A DNA stretch of 64,000 nucleotides from the NCBI GenBank assembly GCA_045807125.1, contig JBJMHZ010000036.1:5898-69897 (forward strand), read 5' to 3'. The notes under the pieces are model-generated. The model did not search any database. It saw only the letters and a list, made by a program, of their open reading frames with translations, and was not told the origin of the DNA. Source of the stretch: JBJMHZ01 sp045807125. Its GTDB lineage: Bacteria; Actinomycetota; Actinomycetes; JAWWOL01. Both the position numbers and the translations under genes were made by a program. Below, in pieces: positions 43,746 to 53,891 of the stretch; the first letter of the stretch is position 1, and every line of letters begins with the position of its first letter.

Positions 43746-44645
43746 TCAGTGCCGGGGCGGGACGGTGATCTCGCCGCTCGCCACCGGAGCCACCATGCCG
43801 GCGACCCGGCACTGCACGGCGCGGCCGGCGCGCGCGGTCACCGTGCACTCCAGCCGCGACGGCCGGCCGATGCGCTCGCCCTGCAGGACGGTGTAGGCCG
43901 ACTCGCCGTCGGCCGCCAGCAGCCCGGCGGCCACCCAGGCGGCGCCGAGGCCGAGCGCGGCCGAGCCGGTGGCCGCGTCCTCCGCCCCGTCCATGCCGAG
44001 CGGGAAGACCCGGCTGCGCGCGGTCCTGGTCGCCGGATCCCAGGTGGACAGCGACAGCCCGCCGGTCACGCCCAGCTGCGCGAGCCGCCCGGCGTCGACC
44101 CGGCCGGCGCCGATCCGGTCGAGCGCGCCGTCGCGCACCAGCAGGTAGGCGAAGTCGTGCCCGGTGCCGGCGAGGCGGGCGGGCACCCCGTCCACCACGT
44201 CGCCCTCGGCGAGGCCCGCCGTCGCCGCCACCGCCGCGGCCGGCAGCACCGCGCCGACCACCGGCGCGGCGCCGGTCAGCTCCACCCGTCCAGGGCCCGG
44301 CTCGACGGTGAGCGGCAGCACGCCGACCGCGCAGGCCTGCCGCACCAGCCCCGGCCGGAGCCGGCCAGCCTCGGCCAGCACCCACGCGGTGCCCACCGAC
44401 GGGTGGCCGGCGAAGGGCAGCTCGTGCGCGGGCGTGAAGATCCGCAGCCGGTAATCCGCGCCGGCCGCCCGCTCCTCCTCCGACGGCAGCAGCGGGAACG
44501 CGGTCTCGGCCAGGTTGAACTCGCCGGCGATCGCCTGCAGGTCGGCGTCGGGCAGCCCGTCGGCACCGAGGACGACGGCGAGCGGGTTGCCGGCGAACGG
44601 CCGGTCGGTGAACACGTCGACGACCCGATACGGGAGGGTGGGCAT
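43746..44645 (-). CDS. PhzF-family isomerase-like protein
   Basis: A 299-residue PhzF-type protein of two similar halves: YRVVDVFTDRPFAGNPLAVVLGADGLPDADLQAIAGEFNLAETAF carries the family Glu, and FTPAHELPFAGHPSVGTAW holds the conserved Asn/His-Pro region. Related proteins isomerise small chorismate-like or epimerise amino-acid substrates; most have unknown substrates. No phenazine genes occur nearby. Starts at ATG 44645. Confidence 0.88.
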   Translation of the reverse strand: MPTLPYRVVDVFTDRPFAGNPLAVVLGADGLPDADLQAIAGEFNLAETAFPLLPSEEERAAGADYRLRIFTPAHELPFAGHPSVGTAWVLAEAGRLRPGLVRQACAVGVLPLTVEPGPGRVELTGAAPVVGAVLPAAAVAATAGLAEGDVVDGVPARLAGTGHDFAYLLVRDGALDRIGAGRVDAGRLAQLGVTGGLSLSTWDPATRTARSRVFPLGMDGAEDAATGSAALGLGAAWVAAGLLAADGESAYTVLQGERIGRPSRLECTVTARAGRAVQCRVAGMVAPVASGEITVPPRH

Positions 44646-44754
44646 GCCCTCACCCTACGGACGGCGGGCGCAGCGCTGCGCCGCGGCGGCCGGGCGGCAG
44701 GGCCGGCGCGCGCCGATGGGCTGGGCGCGGCCCCCTCGGCGGTAGCCTCGGTGC

Positions 44755-46035
44755 GTGAGCAGTGCGCCGACGCGGGTCTTCATCGCGCGCCTGGCCGGTG
44801 TCGCCGTGTTCGACCCCGTCGGCGACCAGGTGGGCCGGGTGCGCGACGTCGTCGTCGCGCTGCGCGTCGGCCGGGTCGCGCCGCGCGCGCTCGGCCTGGT
44901 GGTCGAGATCCAGCACCGGCGCACCATCTTCGTCCCGATGACGCGGGTGACCGCCATCGACGCCGACGCGGTCGTGCTCGCCACCGGCACGGTGAGCCTG
45001 CGCCGCTTCGACAAGCGACCCGGCGAGACGCTGGTCATCGCCGAGCTGCTCGACCGCAAGGTCACCCTGCACGGGACCACCGCGACGGTGACGGTCATCG
45101 ACGTCGCCATGGAGCAGATCCGCACCCGCGACTGGCTGCTCGGGCGGGTGGCCGTCATGAGCCACCCACGCGGAGTGCGGCGGCGCGGCGAGCTGAAGCA
45201 GGTGGACTGGTCCGAGGTCGACGGCTTCTCCCTGCCCGAGGAGGGGCAGGGCGCGGCCAACCTGCTCGCCGCGTTCGAGAAGCTGCGACCGGCCGACCTC
45301 GCCAGCGTCATCCACGACCTGTCCACCAAGCGGCGCAACGAGGTCGCGGCCGCGCTGGACGACGAGCGGCTCGCCGACGTCCTCGCCGAGCTGCCCGAGG
45401 ACGACCAGGTCGAGATCCTCGCCGCGCTGTCGGGCGAGCGGGCCGCCGACGTCCTCGAGGCGATGGACTCCGACGACGCGGCCGACCTGCTGGCCGAGCT
45501 GCCGCCCGCCGAGGCGGAGAAGCTGCTCGAGCTGATGGAGCCGGACGAGGCCGCGCCGGTGCGGCGGCTGCTCATCTACGAGGAGAACACCGCCGGCGGC
45601 ATGATGACGCCCGAGCCGGTGATCCTGCCGCCCAACGCGACGGTCGCCGAGGCGCTCGCCCACGTCCGCAACCCCGACCTCACGCCCGCGCTGGCCAGCC
45701 AGGTCTACGTCTGCCGGCCTCCGACCGAGACGCCGACCGGCAAGTACCTCGGCATGGCGCACATCCAGCGCATGCTGCGCGAGCCGCCGGCGACGCCGGT
45801 GGCCGGCGTCCTCGACGTCGACATCGAGCCACTCTCCCCCGATACGCCGCTGCCGGCCGTGACGAGGCACCTCGCGACGTACAACCTCGTCGCCATCCCG
45901 GTCGTCGATGCCGAGGACCGGCTGCTCGGCGCGGTGACGGTGGACGACGTGCTCGACCACCTGCTGCCGAAGGACTGGCGCGAGCGCGAGCCGGCCCCCG
46001 GGGCGCCCGAGGGGAAGCAGATCCATGGCGCGTGA
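44755..46035 (+). CDS. MgtE N-terminal/CBS-domain protein
   Basis: A 426-residue soluble protein: two PRC-barrel-like parts (FDPVGDQVGRVRDVVVAL and TRDWLLGRVAVMSH), a helical MgtE_N superhelix (LRPADLASVIHDLS...LPEDDQVEILAAL...MDSDDAADLLAELPPAEAEKLLELM) and two CBS motifs (NTAGGMMTPEPVILP and NLVAIPVVDAEDRLLGAVTVDDVLDHLL). It lacks the membrane channel domain of MgtE, so it is probably a sensor or regulator, not a Mg2+ transporter. Starts at GTG 44755. It overlaps the DUF1003 gene by 11 bases. Confidence 0.88.
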   Translation: MSSAPTRVFIARLAGVAVFDPVGDQVGRVRDVVVALRVGRVAPRALGLVVEIQHRRTIFVPMTRVTAIDADAVVLATGTVSLRRFDKRPGETLVIAELLDRKVTLHGTTATVTVIDVAMEQIRTRDWLLGRVAVMSHPRGVRRRGELKQVDWSEVDGFSLPEEGQGAANLLAAFEKLRPADLASVIHDLSTKRRNEVAAALDDERLADVLAELPEDDQVEILAALSGERAADVLEAMDSDDAADLLAELPPAEAEKLLELMEPDEAAPVRRLLIYEENTAGGMMTPEPVILPPNATVAEALAHVRNPDLTPALASQVYVCRPPTETPTGKYLGMAHIQRMLREPPATPVAGVLDVDIEPLSPDTPLPAVTRHLATYNLVAIPVVDAEDRLLGAVTVDDVLDHLLPKDWREREPAPGAPEGKQIHGA

Positions 46036-46579
46036 GTCGCGGGGGCCGCGGATCGACCAGCCGCTCGAGCCGCGCGGGCTGTTCGCCCGGCCGCACTACG
46101 ACCCCGAGACCTTCGGCCGGCTCTCCGAGCGGTTCGCCCGCTTCCTCGGCACCGCCCGGTTCATCGTCTACATGACGGTGTTCATCATCGTCTGGATCCT
46201 GTGGAACACGTGGGGGCCGGCCGGGGCGCGGTTCGACCCGCGGATCAAGAACTACACCCTGCTCACCCTCATCCTCTCGCTGCAGGCGTCGTACGCGGCG
46301 CCGCTGATCCTGCTCGCGCAGAACCGGCAGGCCGACCGCGACCGGGTCACCCTCGAGGAGGACCGCGCGCGCAACGAGCGCACGATCGCCGACACCGAGT
46401 ACCTCACCCGCGAGGTGGCCGCGATCCGCATCGCGCTCGGCGAGGTGGCGACCCGCGACTTCCTCCGCTCCGAGCTCCAGCGGCTCATGGACGACCTGGG
46501 CGAGGAGGACGAGCGCCGTACCGGCGACCGGGCCGGCGAGGGTGGCGCCCAGCCGGCGGAGATCGAGCGACCGGCCTGA
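46025..46579 (+). CDS. DUF1003 membrane protein
   Basis: A 184-residue protein with two membrane helices (FIVYMTVFIIVWILWNTWG and YTLLTLILSLQASYAAPLILLAQNR), followed by a charged coiled-coil tail. The loop RIKNYTLLTLILSLQASYAAPLILLAQNRQ is the DUF1003 signature. The function is unknown. It overlaps the MgtE-like gene, which suggests that the two form one unit. Confidence 0.88.
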   Translation: MARESRGPRIDQPLEPRGLFARPHYDPETFGRLSERFARFLGTARFIVYMTVFIIVWILWNTWGPAGARFDPRIKNYTLLTLILSLQASYAAPLILLAQNRQADRDRVTLEEDRARNERTIADTEYLTREVAAIRIALGEVATRDFLRSELQRLMDDLGEEDERRTGDRAGEGGAQPAEIERPA

Positions 46580-46756
46580 GCGCTGCCGCGGCGCGACCGG
46601 GCAGGTCGTAAGGCGTCCAGCGTCGGGCCGAACGGTGAATGCCGGTCACGACGAGGGGCGAGGAGCGCTGACCGTCCGGTCCACCGACCTTGGCGAAGGC
46701 CCCGCCCCGGCCAGTGTGCGTGATCCATCCACCGTGGTCGTCCAGCCAACGATCCG

Positions 46757-46791
46757 CTAGACGGCGTGTCTAGTAAGCAGTTCAAGGAACT
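46757..46791. promoter_or_regulatory. Two adjacent inverted repeats (candidate operators)
   Basis: CTAGAC-ggcgt-GTCTAG at 46757-46773 and AGTTC-aag-GAACT at 46779-46791, both perfect, lie 58-92 bases before the start of the small HTH gene. A partial CTAGAC also occurs near 46833. The gap 46580-46848 holds no gene. Confidence 0.5.
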
Positions 46792-46848
46792 AGCAGGTGG
46801 ACGGCCGAACCGGCATGATCGTCGAAAGGTCACTAGACGGGGAATGCG

Positions 46849-47298
46849 GTGCCGGGCACTGCGGTGACGAAAGACGGAGCCATGCGAGGGATGCCGGAGT
46901 TGCAGCGCCTCATCCGTGAGGCCACCGCGCGCGCCGGCGGCTACCGCAACCTCGCTCGCCGCTCCGCCGGGCTGGTCAGCTCCTCGACGCTGAACAACAT
47001 CGCGACCGGACGGCACAGCGGCCGGCTCACCGACTCGTCGATCCGCGGCATCGCCCTGTGCGTCGAGCGGCCGGCGGGCGAGATCGCCCGGATGCTCGGC
47101 ACCGAGTTCACCGACGAGCTGCCGCCGTTCGAGCTGCCGCGCCGGGCCAGCCGGCTCACCCAGCCGCAGCGTCGCGTCGTGCTGTCGGTCGTCGACGCGA
47201 TCCTCACCGCCAGCGACAGCGCGGCCCGCCGCAGCGCCCGCAACCAGGCCGCCGAGCCGGCCGCCCGGCGGGTCGCCAGGCGCCGCAACGACGGCTGA
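46849..47298 (+). CDS. Small helix-turn-helix protein
   Basis: A 149-residue protein. Residues 20-75 (LQRLIREATARAGGYRNLARRSAGLVSSSTLNNIATGRHSGRLTDSSIRGIALCVERP) resemble an Xre-like HTH (the STLNNIATGRHSG turn), and the C-terminus is Arg/Ala-rich. GTG 46849 has GGGGA seven bases upstream; ATG 46882 is the alternative. It may bind the palindromes upstream of its own gene (inference). Confidence 0.7.
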   Translation: MPGTAVTKDGAMRGMPELQRLIREATARAGGYRNLARRSAGLVSSSTLNNIATGRHSGRLTDSSIRGIALCVERPAGEIARMLGTEFTDELPPFELPRRASRLTQPQRRVVLSVVDAILTASDSAARRSARNQAAEPAARRVARRRNDG

Positions 47299-47319
47299 CG
47301 CCGCGCTGCACCCGAACGG

Positions 47320-49755
47320 GTGAGCGCCGCGGGACGCCGGCATGCCGACGCCTCATCCGTGCGCCACGACCAGCCGGCCCCGGCCGGCCCCGCCCCGGCC
47401 GGCCCCGCCCACGACGCCGCGACGCCGCTGCGCGCCCTGCCGGCCCAGCGGCTGCCCCGGCGGCGGCTCGGCGAGGTGCTGGTCGCGCGCGGGCTGCTGA
47501 GCGCCGAGCAGCTCGCCGAGGCGCTCGACGCGCAGTCCGACGTGGGTCCAGGCGAGCACCGCCGCCGGCTGGGCCAGGTGGTCGTCGAGCTCGGCCTGCT
47601 CGACGAGCTGCGGCTCGCCGCGGCCCTCGCCGACGCCCTCGGGCTGGAGCTGGTCGACCTGTCGACCTTGCCGGTCGACATCGGGGCTGCCCGGCTGCTG
47701 CCCCGCGCGGTGTGCGAGCGCCACGGCGCGCTCGTCGTCGACCGCACCCCGTCCGGCGCGCTGCGGGTCGCCGTCACCGATCCGACGAACGTCGTCGCGC
47801 TCGACGACGTACGGCTGCACACCGGCGCCACCGATCTGCACGTCGTCGTCGCGACCGAGAGCCAGCTGCGCCACCACGTCTCCCGGGCCTGGTCGCTCAC
47901 CGAGAGCTCGTCGGAGATGGCGACGCTGTTCGACGGCTACGACACCGGGCCGGCGACCGACGAGGCAGAGGCGGCCGGCACCGGTGACGCGCCCGTCGTC
48001 CGCCTGGTGAACGACATCTACGCCGACGCGGTGGCGCTCGGCGCGAGCGACATCCACGTCGAGCCGCAAGCCGGCGAGCTGCGGATCCGCTACCGCGTGG
48101 ACGGCCTGCTGCGCGACGTGACCACCGTGCCCAAGCGGGTGGCGGCCGCCGTCGTGAGCCGCATCAAGGTGACGTCCGGGCTCGACATCGCGGAGCGGCG
48201 GCGCCCGCAGGACGGCCGCACCAGGCTCGCGCTCGAGACCGGTCCGGTGGACGCCAGGGTGAGCACGCTGCCCACCGTGCACGGCGAGAAGGTGGTCATC
48301 CGCCTGCTGCCCGGGCCGGGCGACGTCGCGCCGCTCGGCGAGCTCGGCTTCACGACGAGGCAGCGCGAGGCGCTGCTCGCCGCGCTGCTGAGCCCGCAGG
48401 GCCTCGTGCTGCTCACCGGGCCGACCGGCTCCGGCAAGACCAGCACGCTGTACTCCGCCATCCAGCAGGTGCGCACGCCCGACCGCAACATCGTCACGCT
48501 CGAGGACCCGGTCGAGATCGAGCTGCCCGGCATCAGCCAGGTGCAGGTGCACGAGCGCTCGGGGCTGACGTTCGCGCGCGGCCTGCGGTCGATCCTCCGC
48601 CAGGACCCGGACATCGTCCTCGTCGGCGAGGTCCGCGACTCCGAGACGGCCGAGCTGGCGCTGCGGGCCGCGCTGACCGGCCACCTGGTGCTCACCACGC
48701 TGCACACGAACGACGCCGTCGCCGCCCTGACCCGCCTCGTCGACATGGGCGTCGAGCCGTTCCTCGTCGCGTCGTCGCTGTCGGTCGTCGTCGCGCAGCG
48801 GCTGGTGCGCACGCCGTGCCCGGCCTGCGCCGAGCCGTACGTCCCCACCCCGCGCACGCTGACCCTGCTCGGTCTCGGCCCGGGCGACCTGGCCGACGCC
48901 ACGCCGGTGCGCGGCCGCGGCTGCGCGTCCTGCGGCGATACCGGCTACCGCGGCCGGATCGGCGTGTTCGAGGTGGTGCCGGTCACGGCCGCCGTCCGCC
49001 GGGTGCTGCTGTCCTCGCCCACCGAGGACGCGCTGCGCCGGGCCGCCCGCGGCGCCAGGGTCACCACCCTGCGGGCGGCCGGCCTGATGAAGGCGATGCG
49101 CGGGGAGACGACGTACGAGGAGATCCTCCGGGTCACCCAGGCCGACGCGACCGACGGCACCCGCTGCCGGGCCTGCGACCGCGGCCTCGACGACGACATG
49201 GTGGCCTGCCCGTGGTGCGCGGCTCCGGTGGAGCGTGGGCACTGCCCCGGCTGCGCCAGGGCGCTCGACCCGCAGTGGCGGATCTGCCCCTGGTGCACCA
49301 CGCCACTCGCCCGGCCGCGCGGTCACGGACCGGCGGCCGGCGACCCGCCGCGGGTGCTGGTGGTCGGCGGCCGGAGCGACGGGGACGGGGACGCGAGCGA
49401 CGGGGACGGCGCGGGCGGCGCGCTGGCCGCGGCGCTCGGCGACTCGTTCGAGGTCGACGCGGCAAGCACCGCGGCAGAGGCGCTGGCCGCCGTCGCGAGG
49501 GCGGCGTACGACGCCGTCGTCGTCGACCATGAGCTGCCCGACGGCACCGGGCCGGAGCTGATCAGGGCGCTGCGCGACGACCCGGCGACCACCGGCCTGG
49601 CGGTGCTGCTGATCGGCGACCGGCAGGGTGGCGATGCAGCCGGTGCAGGGGCCGACGACCAGCTGGTGGCGCCGGTCGAGCCGCGCGCGGTCGAGGAGCG
49701 GGTCGCGGCACTGTGCCGTCGCGGTGCCGGCGGGGAGGGCATGCCCCGCACGTAG
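47320..49755 (+). CDS. GspE/PilB-type ATPase fused to zinc ribbons and a receiver-like domain
   Basis: An 811-residue protein: two MshEN-like segments (about 45-190), then the secretion ATPase with GASDIHVEP, Walker A GPTGSGKTSTL (about 367), LEDPVEI (Asp box), Walker B and His box (DIVLVGEVRDSETAELALRAALTGHLVLTTLHTND) and the tetracysteine CPAC...CASC. Beyond the usual end lie four CxxC pairs (CRAC, CPWC, CPGC, CPWC; about 630-680) and a receiver-like region with VVVDHELPDGTGPE. No other pilus or secretion genes are in the window. Starts at GTG 47320. Confidence 0.85.
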   Translation: MSAAGRRHADASSVRHDQPAPAGPAPAGPAHDAATPLRALPAQRLPRRRLGEVLVARGLLSAEQLAEALDAQSDVGPGEHRRRLGQVVVELGLLDELRLAAALADALGLELVDLSTLPVDIGAARLLPRAVCERHGALVVDRTPSGALRVAVTDPTNVVALDDVRLHTGATDLHVVVATESQLRHHVSRAWSLTESSSEMATLFDGYDTGPATDEAEAAGTGDAPVVRLVNDIYADAVALGASDIHVEPQAGELRIRYRVDGLLRDVTTVPKRVAAAVVSRIKVTSGLDIAERRRPQDGRTRLALETGPVDARVSTLPTVHGEKVVIRLLPGPGDVAPLGELGFTTRQREALLAALLSPQGLVLLTGPTGSGKTSTLYSAIQQVRTPDRNIVTLEDPVEIELPGISQVQVHERSGLTFARGLRSILRQDPDIVLVGEVRDSETAELALRAALTGHLVLTTLHTNDAVAALTRLVDMGVEPFLVASSLSVVVAQRLVRTPCPACAEPYVPTPRTLTLLGLGPGDLADATPVRGRGCASCGDTGYRGRIGVFEVVPVTAAVRRVLLSSPTEDALRRAARGARVTTLRAAGLMKAMRGETTYEEILRVTQADATDGTRCRACDRGLDDDMVACPWCAAPVERGHCPGCARALDPQWRICPWCTTPLARPRGHGPAAGDPPRVLVVGGRSDGDGDASDGDGAGGALAAALGDSFEVDAASTAAEALAAVARAAYDAVVVDHELPDGTGPELIRALRDDPATTGLAVLLIGDRQGGDAAGAGADDQLVAPVEPRAVEERVAALCRRGAGGEGMPRT

Positions 49756-49764
49756 CATGGGGGC

Positions 49765-50898
49765 ATGACGCCTGACCGCGATGCGGTGCTCGCCGCGCTC
49801 GCCACCGTGCAGGACCCCGAGATCCACAAGCCCATCACCGATCTCGGCATGGTGAAGGGCGTCGATGCCGGCGCGGACGGGCACGTCGCCGTCGCCGTCT
49901 ACCTGACCGTGAGCGGCTGCCCGCTGCGCGACCGGATCACCGCTGACGTCACCGCCGCCGTCCGGCGGGTCGAGGGCGTGACCGCGGTGAGCGTCGAGCT
50001 CGACGTGATGAGCGATGAGCAGCGCACCGCGCTGCGCCAGCAGCTGCGCGGCGGCGGCCAGGAGCGGGAGATCCCGTTCGCCCGGCCGGGCTCGCTGACC
50101 CGGGTCTACGCGGTCGCGAGCGGCAAGGGCGGCGTCGGCAAGTCGTCGGTGACGGTGAACCTCGCGGTCGCCATGGCCGAGCAGGGGCTGAAGGTCGGCG
50201 TCGTCGACGCGGACATCTACGGCCACTCGGTGCCGAGGATGCTCGGCGCCACCGGCCGGCCGACCCCCGTGGACGACATGATCATGCCGCCGTCGGCCCA
50301 CGGCGTGAAGGTCATCTCGATCGGGATGTTCACCGCCGGCAACACCCCCGTCGTGTGGCGGGGGCCGATGCTGCACCGCGCGCTCCAGCAGTTCCTCGCC
50401 GACGTGTTCTGGGGCGACCTCGACGTGCTGCTGCTCGACCTGCCGCCCGGCACCGGCGACGTCGCGATCTCGCTCGGCCAGCTGATGCCGAGCGCCGAGA
50501 TCGTCATCGTGACGACGCCGCAGCTGGCCGCCCGCGAGGTCGCCGAGCGGGCCGGCAGCATCGCGCTGCAGACCCGTCAGCACATCGCCGGCGTCATCGA
50601 GAACATGGCCGGCCTGCCGTGCCCGCACTGCGGCGAGATGCTCGACGTCTTCGGCACCGGCGGCGGGCAGGCGGTCGCCGACGCGCTGTCGACGGCGACC
50701 GGCGCCCCCGTGCCGCTGCTGGCATCGGTGCCCATCGACGTCCGCCTGCGCGAGGGCGGCGACACCGGGCGCCCGCTCGTCCTCGACGACCCCGACGCAC
50801 CGGCGGCCAAGCTGCTGCGCGCCGTCGCCGAGCAGCTCGGCACGCGGGCCCGCGGCCTCGTCGGCCGGCCCCTGTCCATCACGCCGACGGCCGGCTGA
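49765..50898 (+). CDS. mrp: Mrp/NBP35-family iron-sulfur carrier ATPase
   Basis: A 377-residue P-loop ATPase that carries Fe-S clusters to apoproteins. N-terminal DUF59/MIP18 domain (VQDPEIHKPITDLGMVKGV), deviant Walker A SGKGGVGKSSV (near 120), switch DADIYGHSVPRMLG, and Walker B LLLDLPPGTGDVAISL. The CPHCG cysteine pair (near 290) bridges a cluster between monomers. Ten bases after the ATPase gene ends, it is followed by the SigE-family sigma gene. Confidence 0.92.
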   Translation: MTPDRDAVLAALATVQDPEIHKPITDLGMVKGVDAGADGHVAVAVYLTVSGCPLRDRITADVTAAVRRVEGVTAVSVELDVMSDEQRTALRQQLRGGGQEREIPFARPGSLTRVYAVASGKGGVGKSSVTVNLAVAMAEQGLKVGVVDADIYGHSVPRMLGATGRPTPVDDMIMPPSAHGVKVISIGMFTAGNTPVVWRGPMLHRALQQFLADVFWGDLDVLLLDLPPGTGDVAISLGQLMPSAEIVIVTTPQLAAREVAERAGSIALQTRQHIAGVIENMAGLPCPHCGEMLDVFGTGGGQAVADALSTATGAPVPLLASVPIDVRLREGGDTGRPLVLDDPDAPAAKLLRAVAEQLGTRARGLVGRPLSITPTAG

Positions 50899-50927
50899 GC
50901 CCGGCCGGGCGACGCCGGGGGTCGGCG

Positions 50928-51479
50928 ATGGCGGCCGAGGGCAGCGACGCGGCGTTCGAGACGTACGTCGCCGACCGCTACGCCGCCCTGTGCCGGCTCG
51001 CCCATGCCATGTGCGGCGACCGGCACCACGCCGAGGACATCGTGCAGACGGCACTGGCCAAGGTGTACGAGGCGCACCGCCGCGGGCGCGCGCCCGACCT
51101 CGACGCCGCCGCGCGGCGCACCCTGCTCGCCGTCCACGCCCGCACCAGGTACCGCCGCCGGGGAGGCGAATGGCCGGCCGCCGGCCCGCCGTGGGTGGCC
51201 GACTGGCCGGCCGGGCCGCAGACGGGTGGCATCGCCGCCGTCGACCTGCGGCGCACCCTTCTCGCCGCGCTCGGCCGGCTGCCGGCCGGGCAGCGCGCCG
51301 TGCTCGCCCTGCGGTTCCTCGAGGACCTGTCCGAGCGCGAGACCGCCGAGACGCTCGGGGTGTCCACCGGCACCGTGAAGAGCCGGACGTCCCGCGCGCT
51401 CGCCGCGCTGCGGCAGGTCGAGGGGCTGCGCGAGCTGACGGTCAGCGACGGGGAGGAGGCGCCCGTTGGACCCCGTTGA
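50928..51479 (+). CDS. SigE-family RNA polymerase sigma factor
   Basis: A 183-residue sigma factor: FETYVADRYAALCRLAHAMCGDRHHAEDIVQTALAKVYEAH (region 2) and LGRLPAGQRAVLALRFLEDLSERETAETLGVSTGTVKSRTSRALAALR (region 4, with STGTVKSR). This is the Streptomyces-type 'SigE family' (distinct from the SigE at 56 kb). ATG 50928. It overlaps a downstream membrane-protein gene by 14 bases. Confidence 0.88.
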   Translation: MAAEGSDAAFETYVADRYAALCRLAHAMCGDRHHAEDIVQTALAKVYEAHRRGRAPDLDAAARRTLLAVHARTRYRRRGGEWPAAGPPWVADWPAGPQTGGIAAVDLRRTLLAALGRLPAGQRAVLALRFLEDLSERETAETLGVSTGTVKSRTSRALAALRQVEGLRELTVSDGEEAPVGPR

Positions 51480-52014
51480 CCTGCGCTCCCTGCTGCGCGA
51501 GGCGACCGACCCCGGGGAGCTGACCGACCCGCGGGAGCGGGTGCGCGCGCTGGTCCGGCGCCGCCGGCGCCGCCGGCGGGTGGCGGCCTGGGCCGCGGCC
51601 GGCACCGCCACCGGCGCAGCGGTCGCCGGTCTCGCCCTCGGGCCGCTGGGCGATGCCCTCGGCGACGCGCTCGGCGACCCGCTCGGCAGCGAGCGGCGGA
51701 CGCCGGCGCTCGCGCCGGTGACCCGCGCCGTCACGGTCGACGCCGGCCAGCCCGCGCGCCGGTGGGAGACGGTCGCGCAGCTCGCCGGCGTCATGCAGGC
51801 ACCGGGCAGCGCGCCGCCGGAGATCGCGTACGCCGACGGCTGGGTCCACCTGTGGCTCGGCGGCCGGCGCGACGGGCCGGGACCGGCCGGCGGGCAGCAG
51901 GAGTACTGCGTGCGGCTCTCGGCGGGTGGGGCGCTGGAGACCGCCGAGCGGGTCGAGGGCTCGCGCCGGGGCGCGGCAGGCACGGCGGGCGCGGCGGGCG
52001 GCGTCGAGAGCTGA
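51466..52014 (+). CDS. Hypothetical membrane protein, possible partner of the sigma factor
   Basis: A 182-residue protein with a basic run RRRRRRRR, one membrane helix (VAAWAAAGTATGAAVAGLALG) and an extracytoplasmic part that contains short LGDALGD repeats. The TTG start (51466) has GGGAGGAG eight bases upstream and overlaps the sigma gene, the usual place for an anti-sigma partner, but no zinc motif is present. The function is unknown. Confidence 0.6.
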   Translation: MDPVDLRSLLREATDPGELTDPRERVRALVRRRRRRRRVAAWAAAGTATGAAVAGLALGPLGDALGDALGDPLGSERRTPALAPVTRAVTVDAGQPARRWETVAQLAGVMQAPGSAPPEIAYADGWVHLWLGGRRDGPGPAGGQQEYCVRLSAGGALETAERVEGSRRGAAGTAGAAGGVES

Positions 52015-52067
52015 CCGGCCGGGGCCGCTCCCGGATCAGCGCAGCGACGGATCAGCGCAGGATCAGC

Positions 52068-52457
52068 TCAGGTCGCGTCGCTGTCGAACGGCGGCGTCTC
52101 CCCCACCGGCAGCGTCGACCCGCTCGGGCGGCGCAGCGCGCGACCGCCGCGCCGGTCGGCGTCGAGGTCGCCGTCGAGGTCACCGCCGTCGCGGTCGCCG
52201 AGCTCGCTCTCCTCGCCGGCCTCCAGCAGGTAACGGGCCACCATCCGGCGCGGGTTGGCGAGGTCGGTGAGGTGCAGGTCGGCCATCTCGGGGCCGAGGT
52301 CGGCGCGCAGGTCGGCGGAGGCGTCGGTCGCCATCCTGCGGAGCTGGCGGATCAGCCGGGCCGCGTCGGCCGCGTACTTCGGCAGCCGCTCGGGCCCCAG
52401 CACGAGGAACCCGATGAGCCCGAGCATCAGGATCTCGGGCCAGCCGACGTTGAGCAC
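52068..52457 (-). CDS. tatB: Sec-independent translocase TatB
   Basis: A 129-residue TatB: N-terminal helix VGWPEILMLGLIGFLVLGPERLPKYAADAARLIRQLRR, with the family F-x-x-LGPERLP hinge, an amphipathic helix and a charged tail. It helps recruit folded twin-arginine substrates to TatC. GTG 52457. It follows htrA, as in the mycobacterial sigE-rseA-htrA-tatB block. Confidence 0.9.
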   Translation of the reverse strand: MLNVGWPEILMLGLIGFLVLGPERLPKYAADAARLIRQLRRMATDASADLRADLGPEMADLHLTDLANPRRMVARYLLEAGEESELGDRDGGDLDGDLDADRRGGRALRRPSGSTLPVGETPPFDSDAT

Positions 52458-52482
52458 CTGCTCAGGGTACGGCGCTCGCGGC

Positions 52483-53844
<1,362 letters not shown>

Positions 53845-53891
53845 CAGCGCCTTGGGTGCCATGCTCGGCCACCGGCGGGCGCCGAGGCCGA

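Noticed and set aside
49765..50898. Mrp as a ParA-type partition protein of a plasmid
   Set aside because: The DUF59 domain, CPHCG motif and conserved chromosomal place identify an Fe-S carrier.
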